This document shows positions 12,446 to 23,425 of a DNA stretch of 64,000 nt, in pieces. The number at the start of each line of letters is the position of its first letter. Within the stretch, counting starts at the first letter, position 1. Location of the stretch: positions 372,001 through 436,000 of the forward strand of contig JAESUZ010000960.1 in assembly GCA_017311185.1 (NCBI GenBank), in the 5' to 3' direction. The position numbers were made by a program, and so were the translations under genes. The notes under the pieces are model-generated. The model made no database searches. It had not been told where the DNA came from and worked only from the letters and a program-made list of their open reading frames with translations. Origin of the DNA: Proteles cristata cristata. Lineage: Eukaryota > Chordata > Mammalia > Carnivora > Hyaenidae.

Positions 12446-13143
12446 TAATATATTTATCTTTTAATATACCTATGACTTCTGATCATCAGGCTATTTTTCA
12501 GTATTTTTCCATTTTCAAAATCTCTCAGTAATTATAATCTAATAATTATGTCATCTTTAACTTTGAGACATTCTACTTTAATAGTATTATAAACACACAA
12601 ATTCAAAATCCATATGATTTTATCCCTGAGCTTTATATACGTTTAATCTCTGAATTCTAAAGACATGAGTCAGGGTGATTCATGTATCTACTAAGGCTTA
12701 GTCATTATTATTTAAAGTTATAGCACCAAAATAGGCCTCCAAAAATGTTTGATTGGACTGTTTTATAATTATTTTAGTTTACAGAAAAAAATTAAGTTTC
12801 TTCACCTCGTAAATTCTCAACATCCCCAAACAGTCTTAGGACATGCTTCCTGTTTACCAAAGAGTCTTAGTTTGGCAGAACATAGACATGTAATATCAGT
12901 TTTGGAGCTTGAACAGTGTGATTAAAATGTTGTTAATGGAAGAAATATAGGAAATAAATAAATAAAGCAAGTTGCACTGACTCTTCATCCTTCCAAAATT
13001 AATGTGATCAGAAAGACTCTTTTGACTTTGGAAATATCTTTTAGCATAGGTGACTTTTTTTTACACCCCTGGTGACTTTTATAAACATTATGCCATTATT
13101 TTAGTTAATTCCTTTACTTAATGAATTGTGTTACTCAAATATG

Positions 13144-13181
<38 letters not shown>

Positions 13182-14585
13182 CTCACTTAACACTTACAGA
13201 ATATTTATATATGCTGGGTCTTATGCTAACTTTTGAAGATGCAAGTAGAAGCCAGCAGTCCTAACCTCCACTTTAATTCTGCCTAAGATCTAGCAGGAAA
13301 GAATGACCTCAGTTCCAGTCCAGTGACCTCTTACGTGTCTTTTAATAAGGTGATGAAAATAAATAGATATAAAACCAAATTTTGCAAGTTTCATTTTACT
13401 CTACCAGCCCTTCAAACAGATTTGGAATGAAACATGCAAAATTGATAAGGAAAATGCTTATTTCCAACACTGATTAGCATGGTATGCTCTGAATAAGAAG
13501 AAAAGTAAGGAATTAACACATTCATCACATTGTTTGGTTAAACTAAAACTCATCTTAAAGTTTTATTTGGATTTCTTGAATAATTCATTTGTAACCATTT
13601 GGTATTTTAAATTTCCCAGTGTCTTAAATTTATAGGTGTATGGATGAGCATGAACATGCGGTTCACATAGAAAGGATCTGGCATGCCAAAAAACTTTTAA
13701 ATAACATTGAAGAGTAGAAATCAATGTCTTCAAAATTCTTATGGGAATGTATTTCTAACCTGAACTTTAATGAACTGCAAAGATACAATCTTCTTCAAAA
13801 CATGATGGTTCTCAAAAAATACCCCACAGATTATTTTCAGGAACTACTGGTAAATGTGAGGAGACAAAACTAGGGAGGAAAACAAGCAAGAAGATAAAAA
13901 TCAAAACTGAGGAAACCATCCACCCAAAAAAGGTAAAGGAAATTTTCAAGATTATGAAAAAAGAAAGGCCTAAGGATGAGAATAAGAGTAGAATTAGCTC
14001 AGAACAAACCAAAAGAAAGGACTTCAGGAGAAATACCTCCACCTCCAGGACTGAAGTGAACCTGAAATTACATGTTTCCATTATCTAAACTGAGATATTA
14101 TTTTTAATTCTTTTGTGCTTTTACGGGCGAATTCAAACACAAAAAGGGAAACCAAAAATTTACAAAGTCCCAATGGAATGTTATAAGACAGCAACTACAA
14201 TGATATCACACCAATGAAACTTACATGGATATAAAGATTAAATTTTGAATATTTACCACCAAAACTTATATGATGTATAGAGAGATTGGGACAAGAGATG
14301 TGTCGGAGGTGTAGGCTGACTAAATGCTAATTCTCCATAGTTAGAATTAATTATGTCTAAAATTGAGGAAAGAGAAATAACAGTAAGGTTTTTGGTGAGA
14401 AAAATGGAAATGAATAAAACAAATATTAAGAGTGGTAGTAGTTAACTGTAGCATGGAAAGAGAATGACTATAATTTTGTTAAGCATTATAACATTATATG
14501 TTCTTAATAGTGTGTTTTATGATAAAAATAAACTAAAAAGGAAGCAAATGATGACATATTTTTAAAGAGGTTTTTGTTTGTCTTT
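12446..14585. other. AT-rich stretch without recognised genes
   Basis: Apart from the CA microsatellite at 13145-13178, nothing is recognised. A purine-rich stretch at 13840-14060 gives an 89-codon frame on the minus strand rich in Leu, Phe and Ser. This is typical of chance frames opposite A/G-rich DNA. Confidence 0.5.
13145..13178. repeat. (CA)17 microsatellite
   Basis: Uninterrupted CA dinucleotides for 34 bp in an AT-rich context. Confidence 0.98.
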
Positions 14586-14603
14586 AAGAAAATGATGTTA
14601 GTT

Positions 14604-14819
14604 GGGGCACTTGGGTGCCTCAGTAGTTTAAGTGGCCAATGCTTGATTTAGGCTCAGGTCATGATCATATGCTTTGTGGTTTCAAGTCCTGCCTCAGCCT
14701 CTGTGCTGACAGCATGGAGCCTGCTTATGATTCTCCCTCTTTCTCTGCCCCTCCCTCACTCTCTCTCCCTCTTTCTCAAAATAAGTAAATATTAAAAAAA
14801 AAAAAAAAGAAAAGAAAGA
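14604..14819 (+). mobile_element. CAN-SINE
   Basis: The order is head GGGGCACTTGGGTGCCTCAG, B-box-like GTGGTTTCAAGTCCTGCC, TC-rich tract and a long A tail. It is flanked by a near-identical TSD AAGAAAATGATGTTAG (14586-14601; 14820-14835 with one change). The head is diverged from consensus, so this is an older copy. Confidence 0.95.
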
Positions 14820-14835
14820 AAGAAAATGATATTAG

Positions 14836-16218
14836 CACATTCATATTGGGAAGGGCTCCCTGATACCCTGAATAAAAAAAGGGCATAGTTCATTTTTCAT
14901 AGATACTTTTCCTACAATTTATGTTATATGCTACATCCTCAGAAATAGAATACAATGGTCTGAGTTTCCAAGCTATGATAAAGCAGTACTCAGTTCTTTT
15001 AAGAACATTATAAGGAGTCTCTTAACTTGATCAAAGATGCCATTTTTTGCATTGCAGGTAGGGCAGAGGAAGAGCTGACTATATGTTGGCCCAAGTTTTT
15101 GCCACACTGCATCTCACTTACTCTTTGTATTGGGGCAAAACTCTCAGTAAAACTGCCAAGTTTTGCCCTTTTTAGGATTGGCAGGTGGGGGAGGAGATGT
15201 TATAAGAGGGGTGGTTGAGATTGGGAATAAGAAGGGAATGGGAAGAGAATTCTTCAACTGACAACTATTCAGATCCAAGAGTGGAAAACTCCATGTGGCT
15301 TATTTTATCTCTTAGAAAATTAAGTCAGAGCAGACAGGGGAGTGATGGTGGGATAACATTTTTCTTATTCCAATCAAAATTTACAAAGGTGGGTAAAATA
15401 TTTTAAATGCTTTTACAAGAACATGCTGGGTTTTAAGATGCTAATTTCTTCTTTTATATTATTTTCATATCATATAAACAGCAATATATTCCCCAGAGTC
15501 TAATTCAGTACCTGATAAACAACTAAAACATAAAATGTTATATTACGTTTTTCAGCTTTTATAACACATTTGATTAAAAGTAACAGATTCAAGTGACTGT
15601 TAACTTTGCCTCTTACGTAGTTCTTGGAGGAAAAAACTCATTAGAAATCTCACTGGAAATAAACTGTTGAAACCTGTTACTGACTTCTGCCACCCATGCA
15701 GTTGCTTCTATGACAGAGCAATGAAAACAAACGAGAAAATGAAATATAAGTTCTGAGGGTCTTGTAGGAAACAGGGAGCTGTGATGTGGCATACTTACGT
15801 CATAATAACTTTCCCAGTTACAGAATAAGAGCTTACAATGCTGTCTCCCCATTTGTTTCCCATATTTCAAACCACAAATTTAAAGCATTATTTCCCTAAA
15901 GGTATTATTTTCACACTTTTTAAAAATGAGAATGAGGCTCCTTTAAGTTAAATAATCTTTTCAAGATTGCGGAAATTTATGATGTCAAATATCACGATGT
16001 CAAGCCAGTGGTCGAACAAGTAATTACGCAAAGGATGCATTTTAATAGAGGCAGTGTTTCTGGCAAAACAACTTTGTGTATTCTGGCCAATTAAATCACA
16101 TCTAAAATTGTTGTTCAAGGGAACTGAGGGGCTTACCCTAGGAAATAAAAATCACCATTTAATTTTTGTATATATGTATTTTCATATGTAAAATTTGCTT
16201 TATAAAATGTTATTACTA
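14836..16218. other. Intergenic/intronic sequence, nothing recognised
   Basis: Short frames on both strands (for example 15027-15406 plus and 15613-15870 minus) have no recognisable domain and overlap ordinary A/T-rich sequence. A splice-acceptor-like TTTTTTGCATTGCAG at 15044-15057 runs directly into GTAGGG, with no exon body evident. Confidence 0.5.
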
Positions 16219-16378
16219 GGGGACGCCTGAGTGGCTCAATCAGTTAAACATCTGACTCTTGACTTTGGCTCAAGTCATGGTCTCACGGTTCTTCAGTTGG
16301 AGCCTCGCATCCGGCTCTATACTGACGGTGTGGAGCCAGCTTGGGATTCTGTCTCTCTCCCTCTCTCTGTTCCTCCCA
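16219..16378 (+). mobile_element. CAN-SINE lacking its 3' tail
   Basis: Head GGGGACGCCTGAGTGGCTCA, B-box region, then CTTGGGATTCTGTCTCTCTC. It stops within the TC-rich tract (CTGTTCCTCCC) without the usual AATAAA/A-rich tail. A later deletion probably removed the 3' end. No TSD is visible. Confidence 0.9.
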
Positions 16379-17126
16379 TGTGATTGTTTCATCCACTTTC
16401 CCAGTAGCTGACTCAGTGTGACATCTAAGCAGCACGTGAGGAGCAGGAAGAGAACACATGTGGCTCCCTGAAATGGATGTGCTACTTTTGCACAGAATTT
16501 GGTTTTAATGATTATATGTAGACAACGCATAAACAAAGAGACAATAAAGCAGTCACTCTAGTCATACCGGAGTGGCAATATCTTACGCAAATAGAAAAAA
16601 ACATGTTAAGCCAACATTTCACATTCTGGGAGGTAGCTTGAAGTTATAGGAGTGAGGAGTGTTTTTGTTTAATTCTAAAAATAGCAAACAGAGAAGGGTA
16701 TGATAGTCCACAAAAGGCTCAACATTTTGAGTAAAATAGAATTGGATTACCAAGAAATGCACTTAAGTAATACTGCACTTAGGGTTAATATAAAACCCTA
16801 AAAATGTAGGAATAATAAGTGCGAAAGATTAGAAAATAAAATATTTAAAATGTTAAAAAAGGGGGGGAGGACATATCATGTTTGAAAATCAAATAATTCA
16901 TAAAGAAGTAGAATTATTAATGTAAACAATTATAATAAAGCAATGTTGTATTAGTGCAAGCACAGCCAAATATTTCCATGTACTGGGATAGTGCCAAGAC
17001 AGGCTCATATATATATATATACTATATTCCCATATTTATATGGGAAGATGATGAAATATGAGTATTATAAAGCAAAATTCCTTTTTATCTGAAAATCTAC
17101 TTCAATATTAAAAATAATATAAACAA
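16379..17126. other. Spacer, nothing recognised
   Basis: Mixed sequence with a short G-run (16861-16867) and a (TA)n stretch near 17009-17023. No coding or repeat family was identified. Confidence 0.5.
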
Positions 17127-17310
17127 GGGGTGCCTGTGTGGCTCAGTCGGTAAAGTGTCCATGGTTCTTGAAATCAAGCCCTGTTGGGCTCTGTGCCGAC
17201 AATGCAGAGACTACTTGAGATTCTCTCTCTCCCCTCTCTCTGCCCCTCACTGGCTTGCTTGCATACATACTCACTCTCTCTCTCTCTCAAAATAAATAAA
17301 ATAAAATATA
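17127..17310 (+). mobile_element. CAN-SINE with internal deletion
   Basis: Head GGGGTGCCTGTGTGGCTCAG, then the sequence jumps from the A-box region to ATCAAGCCCTGTTGGGCTCT. About 25 bp around the usual GTCATGATCTC segment are missing. The (TC)n tract and an AAATAAAATAAA tail are present and lead into an AT-rich palindromic stretch. Confidence 0.9.
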
Positions 17311-17369
17311 AATAAGATAAAATTTTATTTATCTTATTTTAAAAAATTATTTAAAAATAATAAGATAAA
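17311..17369. repeat. AT-rich triple inverted repeat
   Basis: AATAAGATAAA at 17311-17321 pairs with TTTATCTTATT at 17328-17338, which can alternatively pair with a second AATAAGATAAA at 17359-17369. It adjoins the tail of the SINE at 17127. Confidence 0.9.
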
Positions 17370-17503
17370 CTATACTTTTAAAAGTCTTTGAAAAATTTGG
17401 AAATTTTGAGATATTAAATGTGGAACTGATTTTGTACTTTGTGCCTTAGAAATGCCTCAATTTCACAATGTTGGAATGAACACAGAAGAATAGCATTGAC
17501 TAG

Positions 17504-17695
17504 TGGAGCCTGGAGGGCTCATTTGGTTAAGCATCCTACTCTTGATTTTGGCTCAGGTCATCATCTCACAGTTGGCGAGACTGGGCTCTGCTTTGGGCTC
17601 TGTGCTGGGTGTAGAGCCTGCATAAGGTTCTCTTCCTCTCTCGCTCTCTCTGCCCTTTCCCTACTCACTCATTCTTTCTCTCTTAAAAAAAAAAA
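17504..17695 (+). mobile_element. Older, diverged CAN-SINE
   Basis: Head TGGAGCCTGGAGGGCTCATT, CTCTTGATTTTGGCTCAGGT, a body GGTGTAGAGCCTGCATAAGG and a (TC)n/A tail. The body differs from the main group here. The A tail is directly abutted by the next SINE. Confidence 0.85.
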
Positions 17696-17928
17696 GGGGG
17701 GGGGGCGCCTGGGTGGCTTAGCCGGTTAAGCGTCCGACTGACTTTCGCTTAAGTCATGATCTCGCGGTTTGTGGGTTCGAGCCCCGCGTCGGGCTCTGTG
17801 CTGACTCCCAGCTCAGAGCCTGGAGCCTGTTTCAGTCTGTGACTCCCTCTCTCTCTGACCCTCCCCTGCTCACGCTGTCTCTCTCTCTCCTAGAAATAAA
17901 TAAAAAAACATTTAAAAAATTTTTTTAA
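17696..17928 (+). mobile_element. CAN-SINE of the 'TTTCGCTTAGG' type, abutting previous SINE
   Basis: It begins in a run of ten G residues (17696-17705) directly after the A tail of the previous SINE, then CGCCTGGGTGGCTTAG. The B box is intact (GGGTTCGAGCCCCGCG) and the body carries CTGACTCCCAGCTCAGAGCC and TTTCAGTCTGTGACTCCC. The tail is CTCCTAGAAATAAATAAA. Low divergence from its sister copies suggests youth. Confidence 0.93.
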
Positions 17929-18865
17929 AAAATAACATTACTAGATTGAAGTATTTTGAAAATAAAAAAATATGTGGATTGGAGTTTTATATAAATTAGT
18001 AAAATGCTTGCATGTTTTTTAAGACAAAAAGGCCACCAAGGTCCAATAAGCATGACTGTTTTATACCAAACATGGGGGAGTGAAACACAACCATGATGGA
18101 GAGCAGAATTGATCTACCCTGAACAATGTCAAATCCAATCACAAAGATCCAGCAGAAGTTTTTGTGGAAAAGAAGAAACTCTGTGTTATCATCTGGCTTT
18201 AGAAGTCTCTGTAGAGATCAGCCTTAGACAGATTGAATTTCAGGCAGCCCCATAGGCTTGTGAATGCCATGAAACCAAATCCTCCCTGTCCCCTTATATG
18301 TAACTTATGCTTGATCATTTGTCTGTGGAACAAGAGCCAATGACAATTACATGGAATCCTGGATTTCCTAAGGAAAGCCTAAAAATGTTGACGAACTTAC
18401 TTCTTATGTACAAATTCTGACAAACTGATAATGATTGATTGAGAAAGCACATCAAGGAGAATTCTTCAGTTAGTTCTCTACAGTTAGAAAAATGCGGTTA
18501 TTGATTAGGCAGTGTTCATGATGTTTACTTGCCAGTTCTGAGCTATATTATTCTGAAACCTAGAATTTTTTAGAGGCCTTAATAGTTAACAGTATCAGAA
18601 AAGCATATGCATATGCAATATAAGGGAAACCAATAAAGTCTTCATCTCTGAATTTCAATCATACAGCAGTACCACTATTTACAGGTTCATAAAAGCAAGA
18701 ATATAAGCCTCTACTATTATGCAAATTCCATTTGGAATGGCTAACACAGAAAGGTATTTCAGTTCCCTTTATACCAAAACTACTTTGTATATGGTTAGAC
18801 AGCCTCTTAGCAGAATCCCCCAATAACAGAACTATGGATTGCTTTATTCCAAACTCTTCTCTATT
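17929..18865. other. Spacer, nothing recognised
   Basis: Moderate-complexity sequence (18020-18420 is less AT-rich) that might be an old unassigned retroelement. No coding frame was recognised. Confidence 0.45.
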
Positions 18866-18877
18866 AAGATTGATATA

Positions 18878-19099
18878 GGGGCGCCCAGGTGGCTTAGTCG
18901 GTTAAGTGTCCGACTTTCGCTCAGGTCATGATCTCGTGGTTCGTGGGTTCGAGCTCCGCGTTGGGCTCTGTGCTGACTGCCAGCTCAGAGCCTGGAGCCT
19001 GCTTCAGTCTGTGACTCCCTCTCTCTCTGACCCTCCCCTGCTCACGCTGTCTCTCTCTCTCTCTCCTATAAATAAATAAAAAAACATTAAAAAAAAAAA
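18878..19099 (+). mobile_element. CAN-SINE, 'TTTCGCTTAGG' type, young
   Basis: Full-length, with a B box (GGGTTCGAGCTCCGCG), the CTGACTGCCAGCTCAGAGCC body and a CTCCTATAAATAAATAAA tail. A perfect 12-bp TSD AAGATTGATATA flanks it at 18866-18877 and 19100-19111. Confidence 0.97.
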
Positions 19100-19111
19100 A
19101 AGATTGATATA

Positions 19112-20305
19112 AGGTAGTCAGTGCAGATGAGCACTGTGAGAAGGAGCAAGCAGTGGAATGAAAGAGCAAGTGAAAGTAATCTGCAGGTGTAAGCCAAAAG
19201 GAAATTTTCCCTCTGGTTGATCTCAAATACTTGGACTGACATCAATGGAACTCAACATTCCGTGGAACTCTTTTATCTGTAAAATAATCAATTGGGTTTT
19301 TGTACTATTTGATCACACTCTTCCAATATTTTGATCCTATATCTCTCTAGCATGTCTGTTCTTTTATCTCATTTTGATTTTGTTCTTTTGATCCCTCTCC
19401 TGTCTCATTTCCCCTTTTGCTCTACCTTCCTTTTCTATGTGGATTATCACTTAAATCACTGTTAACAATTTTCTTAACTACTTTAGCCATTTGCTCTTCA
19501 TGCCACTGTAGATTGATAACAACTGTAGTTGATTCAGACACAGACTGGAGAAACGAATCTCACCAGCAACCCTGACTGGCAAGTTAATGTCTCTAATCAC
19601 ATTCAGGATCCCAGCCCTGCTCTGAACTAACTCCTCCATTCTCTTCACCTTTAATGGGGGCACTCTTTTCCTCAATCTTTGCCACTTCTTTCTGAATTGA
19701 AAAATAAAAAGGCCATTCAATGAGAACGTGTTCATGTGTCCCCTATCAAAACCCACAAATCTACTCTTCTTTAGGAACTTGACGATTTTTGGTGGGTCTA
19801 CATGCAGACTAGTGAGGATACATCATGTTGGAGGGGGGTCTTATGTCTTCCGACACAACCCATCTTTGTCAGCCATGTTGCTACATCACGGCTGTGTTCC
19901 AGTCAGGTGGTTGATTCTGGAAGCATTTTATCTTTGCTTATAAACCACTTCGGTTTCAACTATCCTGACAACTGTAACATTCTCACCTCTGCATTGTGAG
20001 TATGAGGGGAAGGGATGGCTTAGTCATTGGCCTGGGACAAAACCCACCCAGTGTCTTCTATTATTGGTGGAAAAGACTGTCTCACCTCTCCTGTCCCAAT
20101 ACCCACAGTAACCAAAATAGCCCCTGCAGTATATTAAACAGTTACTGTTTGAACTGAACACAGATGGAAAGCAAATTAATTAATCTGACCACAATCTAAT
20201 GGTAATCATAGTTACAGGTACTTATCTAAATATTTCAGGTATTAATACAAATGAAAAATAAGTACATGTAATATTTAACAGTTCTGAAATTAGAAAAACA
20301 AAATT
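19112..20305. other. Higher-complexity stretch, unassigned
   Basis: Between 19450 and 20130 the base composition is more balanced than the neighbourhood. There are 92-codon (minus, 19478-19756) and 71-codon (plus, 19728-19943) frames with no domain I recognise. It could be an internal fragment of an endogenous retrovirus or a processed pseudogene, but I cannot support either. Confidence 0.4.
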
Positions 20306-20728
20306 GGGAGGTCTAGGTGGCTCAGTCATTTGAGTGTCTGACTTTTTTTTTTTTAGATTTATTTATTCATTTTTGAGAGAGAGAGTGAGAGAGAGAGGGG
20401 GATAGAGAGATTCTCAAGCAGGCTCAGCCATCAGCACAGAGACCCATGCAGGGCTCAAACTCACTAACTGTGAGATCATGACCTGAGCCGAAAATCAAGA
20501 GTGGGACACTTAACCCACCAAGACACCAAGGGGCCCTGAGTGTCCAACTCTTGATTTCGGTTCAGGTCATGATCACATGGTTGGGGAGTTTGAGCCCCAT
20601 GTTGGGCTCTGCACGCTCAGAGCCTGCCTGGGATTCTCTCTCTCTCCCTCTTTCTCTTCTTCTCTCTCTGCCCCCTCCCCTGTTCTTGTGTGTGCTTTCC
20701 CTCTCAAAATAAATAAAGTTTAAAAAAG
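20306..20728 (+). mobile_element. CAN-SINE interrupted by another SINE
   Basis: The head (20306-20343, GGGAGGTCTAGGTGGCTCAG) is separated from the remainder (20537-20728, from TGAGTGTCCAACTCTTGATT to the AATAAATAAAG tail) by an opposite-strand SINE at 20344-20536. The duplicated target TGAGTGTCTGACT (20331-20343; 20537-20549 with two changes) lies inside the host SINE, at its own GTGTCTGACT segment. Confidence 0.95.
20344..20536 (-). mobile_element. CAN-SINE nested in another CAN-SINE
   Basis: Minus-strand copy: the tail T-run at 20344, then GAGAGAGAGAG, GTGAGATCATGACCTGAGCC, and the head end CCACCAAGACACCAAGGGGCCC. It is bounded by the 13-bp duplication of host-SINE sequence, so it is the younger of the two. 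Confidence 0.95.
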
Positions 20729-20987
20729 AAATAGGAAATTATTTCAATCACTATTCTGAACATTTTCTCTTAAACAAATTGTGCATAAAACACATAGTTT
20801 TGCCATAAATGCCAAATCTAAGCATTTTCAGCAGAACCTCAACTTTTAGTTATAAAATGTATATTCTACATAAAGTCCTTTTTTTTTTTGTATATTCCAG
20901 AAACAGACACTCTCATAAAGGAAGAGGGGTTGTGCTTCTACTTTTATCAAAGTGATTAATCTAAATTATCTTTAAAACTCTTAAGTA

Positions 20988-21202
20988 GGGGCACCTGGGT
21001 GGCTTAGTCGGTTGAGCGTCCGACTTTCGCTTAGGTCATGATCTCGTGGTTCGTGGGTTCGAGCCCCACGTCGGGCTCTGTGCTGACTTCCAGCTCAGGG
21101 CCTGGAGCCTGTTTCGGTCTGTGACTCCCTCTCTCTCTGACCCTCCCCTGCTCATGCTGTCTCTCTCTCTCTCCTAGAAATAAATTAGACATTTAAAAAA
21201 AA
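20988..21202 (+). mobile_element. CAN-SINE, 'TTTCGCTTAGG' type
   Basis: Full-length, with B box GGGTTCGAGCCCCACG and the body CTGACTTCCAGCTCAGGGCC. The tail CTCCTAGAAATAAATTAG is followed by A. A 14-bp TSD AAAACTCTTAAGTA flanks it (20974-20987; 21203-21216, one mismatch). Confidence 0.96.
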
Positions 21203-21216
21203 AAAATTCTTAAGTA

Positions 21217-21804
21217 AATATATTTGAATGGCTAGGCAGACAGTAGAGTAAAATCACAGAAAAATTGCTTTCAAAAATAAAGATTCTACTTTTTGCAATA
21301 GTTTTTCATCACTTAATATTCATTATTTACTCTTTCATTGATATGTGTATATTAAAATTATACTGAGTAAATACACATTATTGTCCGACTTAAGGGAAAA
21401 CATACCATGATAATTCAATTTTTTAAAAGGATTTATCAGAAAGAAAGTTATAGTCTTTATTCTTTTAAACTTTCTAAATCATGTTGATTTCTTATTGCAC
21501 TTAAATAATACGATTTAATTTACATTTGCTATTATAAGGTACTTAGGAGAGTCATTACTTATTATGCAGAGCAAGAGATGAATGTATACAAAATGACAAA
21601 AATATATAGGTTTTATCTGTAATTTTTACTTCTAGAAAGAAAAATACTGAATTGATGAATTAATTATGTATTAATTATTTAGATATACTGCTACATTCAC
21701 ATTTTGGCAATCCATACTTCTAAAATCTGTTACATATTTAATACCAAAATTTATATCAACTACTGACCAGCTTAATTTTATGGCCTCATGCCTGACATAG
21801 CAGA
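21217..21804. other. AT-rich spacer, nothing recognised
   Basis: Very AT-rich unique-looking DNA without repeats or frames worth noting. Confidence 0.5.
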
Positions 21805-21824
21805 TGCTCATTTGAATTTTTTTT

Positions 21825-22026
21825 TAATGTTTATTCATTATTGAGAGACAGAAACAGAACATGAGCAGGGGAGGGGAAGAGAGAGAGGGAGACACAGAAT
21901 CCAAAGCAGGCTTCAGGCTCTGAGCTGTCAGCACAGAGCCCGACGCAGGGCTTAAACCCACAAACCGTGAGAGAGTGACCTGAGCCAAAGTTGGATGCTT
22001 AACCGACTGAGCCACACAGGGGATCC
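21825..22026 (-). mobile_element. CAN-SINE inserted at the tail of another same-strand SINE
   Basis: Minus-strand copy ending in GAGCCACACAGGGGATCC. TGAATTTTTTTT occurs immediately at both sides (21813-21824 and 22027-22038), consistent with insertion next to the T-rich end of the neighbouring minus-strand SINE at 22039-22238. Confidence 0.92.
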
Positions 22027-22038
22027 TGAATTTTTTTT

Positions 22039-22238
22039 AGTGTTCATTTATTTTTGAGAAAGAGAGAAAGAATATAGACAGGGGAGGGGCAGAGAGAGGG
22101 AGACACAGACTCTGACACAGGCCCCAGGCTCCAAGCTGATAGCAAAGAGCCTGATGTGGGGCTAAAACTCAGGAACCAAGAGATCATGACCTGAGCCAAA
22201 GTTGGACTCTTTAACTGTCTGAGCCACACAGGAGTCCC
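22039..22238 (-). mobile_element. CAN-SINE, older member of a same-strand pair
   Basis: Minus-strand copy. Its own TSD TGCTCATTTGAATTT lies outside the pair at 21805-21819, and at 22239-22253 as TGCTCATTTGGATTT. The other SINE therefore landed later, between this copy and its left TSD. Confidence 0.93.
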
Positions 22239-22704
22239 TGCTCATTTGGATTTCTAAGCCAATTAAATTATCCTTTGTGAAATTAATTCCTGGAGCTGTG
22301 ACTCAAAAATAAGTTTATGTATTTATAGAAAGGAAGACTGTATATTGTATTAATTTCAATGCTAATGTGTATGTGCCACACACACTTTGACCTAATTCCT
22401 TCCCTTTCCCCCCCAAAACTCTATGAAACTCTGGGATATTCTTGAAACTATCTTAACTTAGCTGCTATTCATGTGGCTTCCTAATTATGTGGCAATTATA
22501 GACTCACATGACACAAAACATCAAAAGGAATATTTTATTAGGACAACCATGTATCAACTGACTTAATTCTTTGTTGTTAACTACTTATTTCAAATCTCTG
22601 ACAATAGTGCACAAGCCTCATCTTCTATTGTTACCTGAATGTAGAAGAGGATAGTTGGATAGAAAAGAGAAATAGAATTTGGCCATTTAAAAGTATAGCA
22701 TTAA

Positions 22705-22929
22705 GGGGCACCTGGGTGGCTCAGTGGTTTAAGCATTTGACTTCAGTTCAGGTCATGATCTCATAGTTTGTGGGTCTGAGCCCCCATTGGATTCTGTACT
22801 GACAGTTCGGAGCCAGGAACCTGCTTCAGATTCTGTGTCTCCCTCTGTCTCTACCCCTCCTCTGCTTGCACTCTCTCTATCTCTCTCTCTCAAAAATAAA
22901 CAAATATTAATAAAAATGTTAAATAAAAT
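22705..22929 (+). mobile_element. CAN-SINE
   Basis: Head GGGGCACCTGGGTGGCTCAG, TC tract and an extended (AATAAA)-type tail. The TSD is AAAAGTATAGCATTAA (22689-22704) against AAAATACAGCATTAA (about 22931-22945). It belongs to the older ACTTCAG body type. Confidence 0.94.
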
Positions 22930-22945
22930 AAAAATACAGCATTAA

Positions 22946-23425
22946 AAGAGTAAGGAACATTTTTGCATTTCATTGTTTCAAATAATAGTAAAGTGATAAT
23001 ATTTAATCATTAGGTATTACATATGATGGATTTATTTTTCTATTAGTTCTTTTCTATTTCTATTACTAAAACAAAATAACCACAGAATAAATATAGGTTT
23101 AGATGTTTTTGTAAGGGAAATATCAATCACAAGTAAGGATCCACTTTGCAATGCAGAAAACATACAATTTCACAGACAAAAATAGTCAGAAAAGCTAAAG
23201 GAAATGTGGGTACTAGACAGAGAAGGATTCTAAAACTTTAGCTCTGCTTTTCCTTCTCATGGAAATTAGTGTTTAGGAAAAAGCCTTCAGTTAGGATGTG
23301 ATGTGTGAGAATAAATGTAGAAACATGAACTTAGGAAGCATTTTCATACATCCTATTTCTATGTGTCAAATAACTATTGCAGTAATTACGGAGTACCTCT
23401 GGTATTTACATTTTATGTGTGATGC
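22946..23425. other. Spacer, nothing recognised
   Basis: AT-rich unique-looking sequence with no gene or repeat recognised. Confidence 0.45.

Noticed and set aside
15044..15406. Exon after the acceptor-like TTGCATTGCAG
   Set aside because: A donor-like GTAGGG follows the AG immediately, the two 63-codon frames are in different phases, and there is no good donor downstream.
18921..19226. 101-codon minus frame with a repetitive Arg/Glu-rich segment
   Set aside because: It reads through a CAN-SINE; the RERERE-like stretch is the translated (GA)n tract. The same applies to similar frames at 42810-42998 and 53642-53830.
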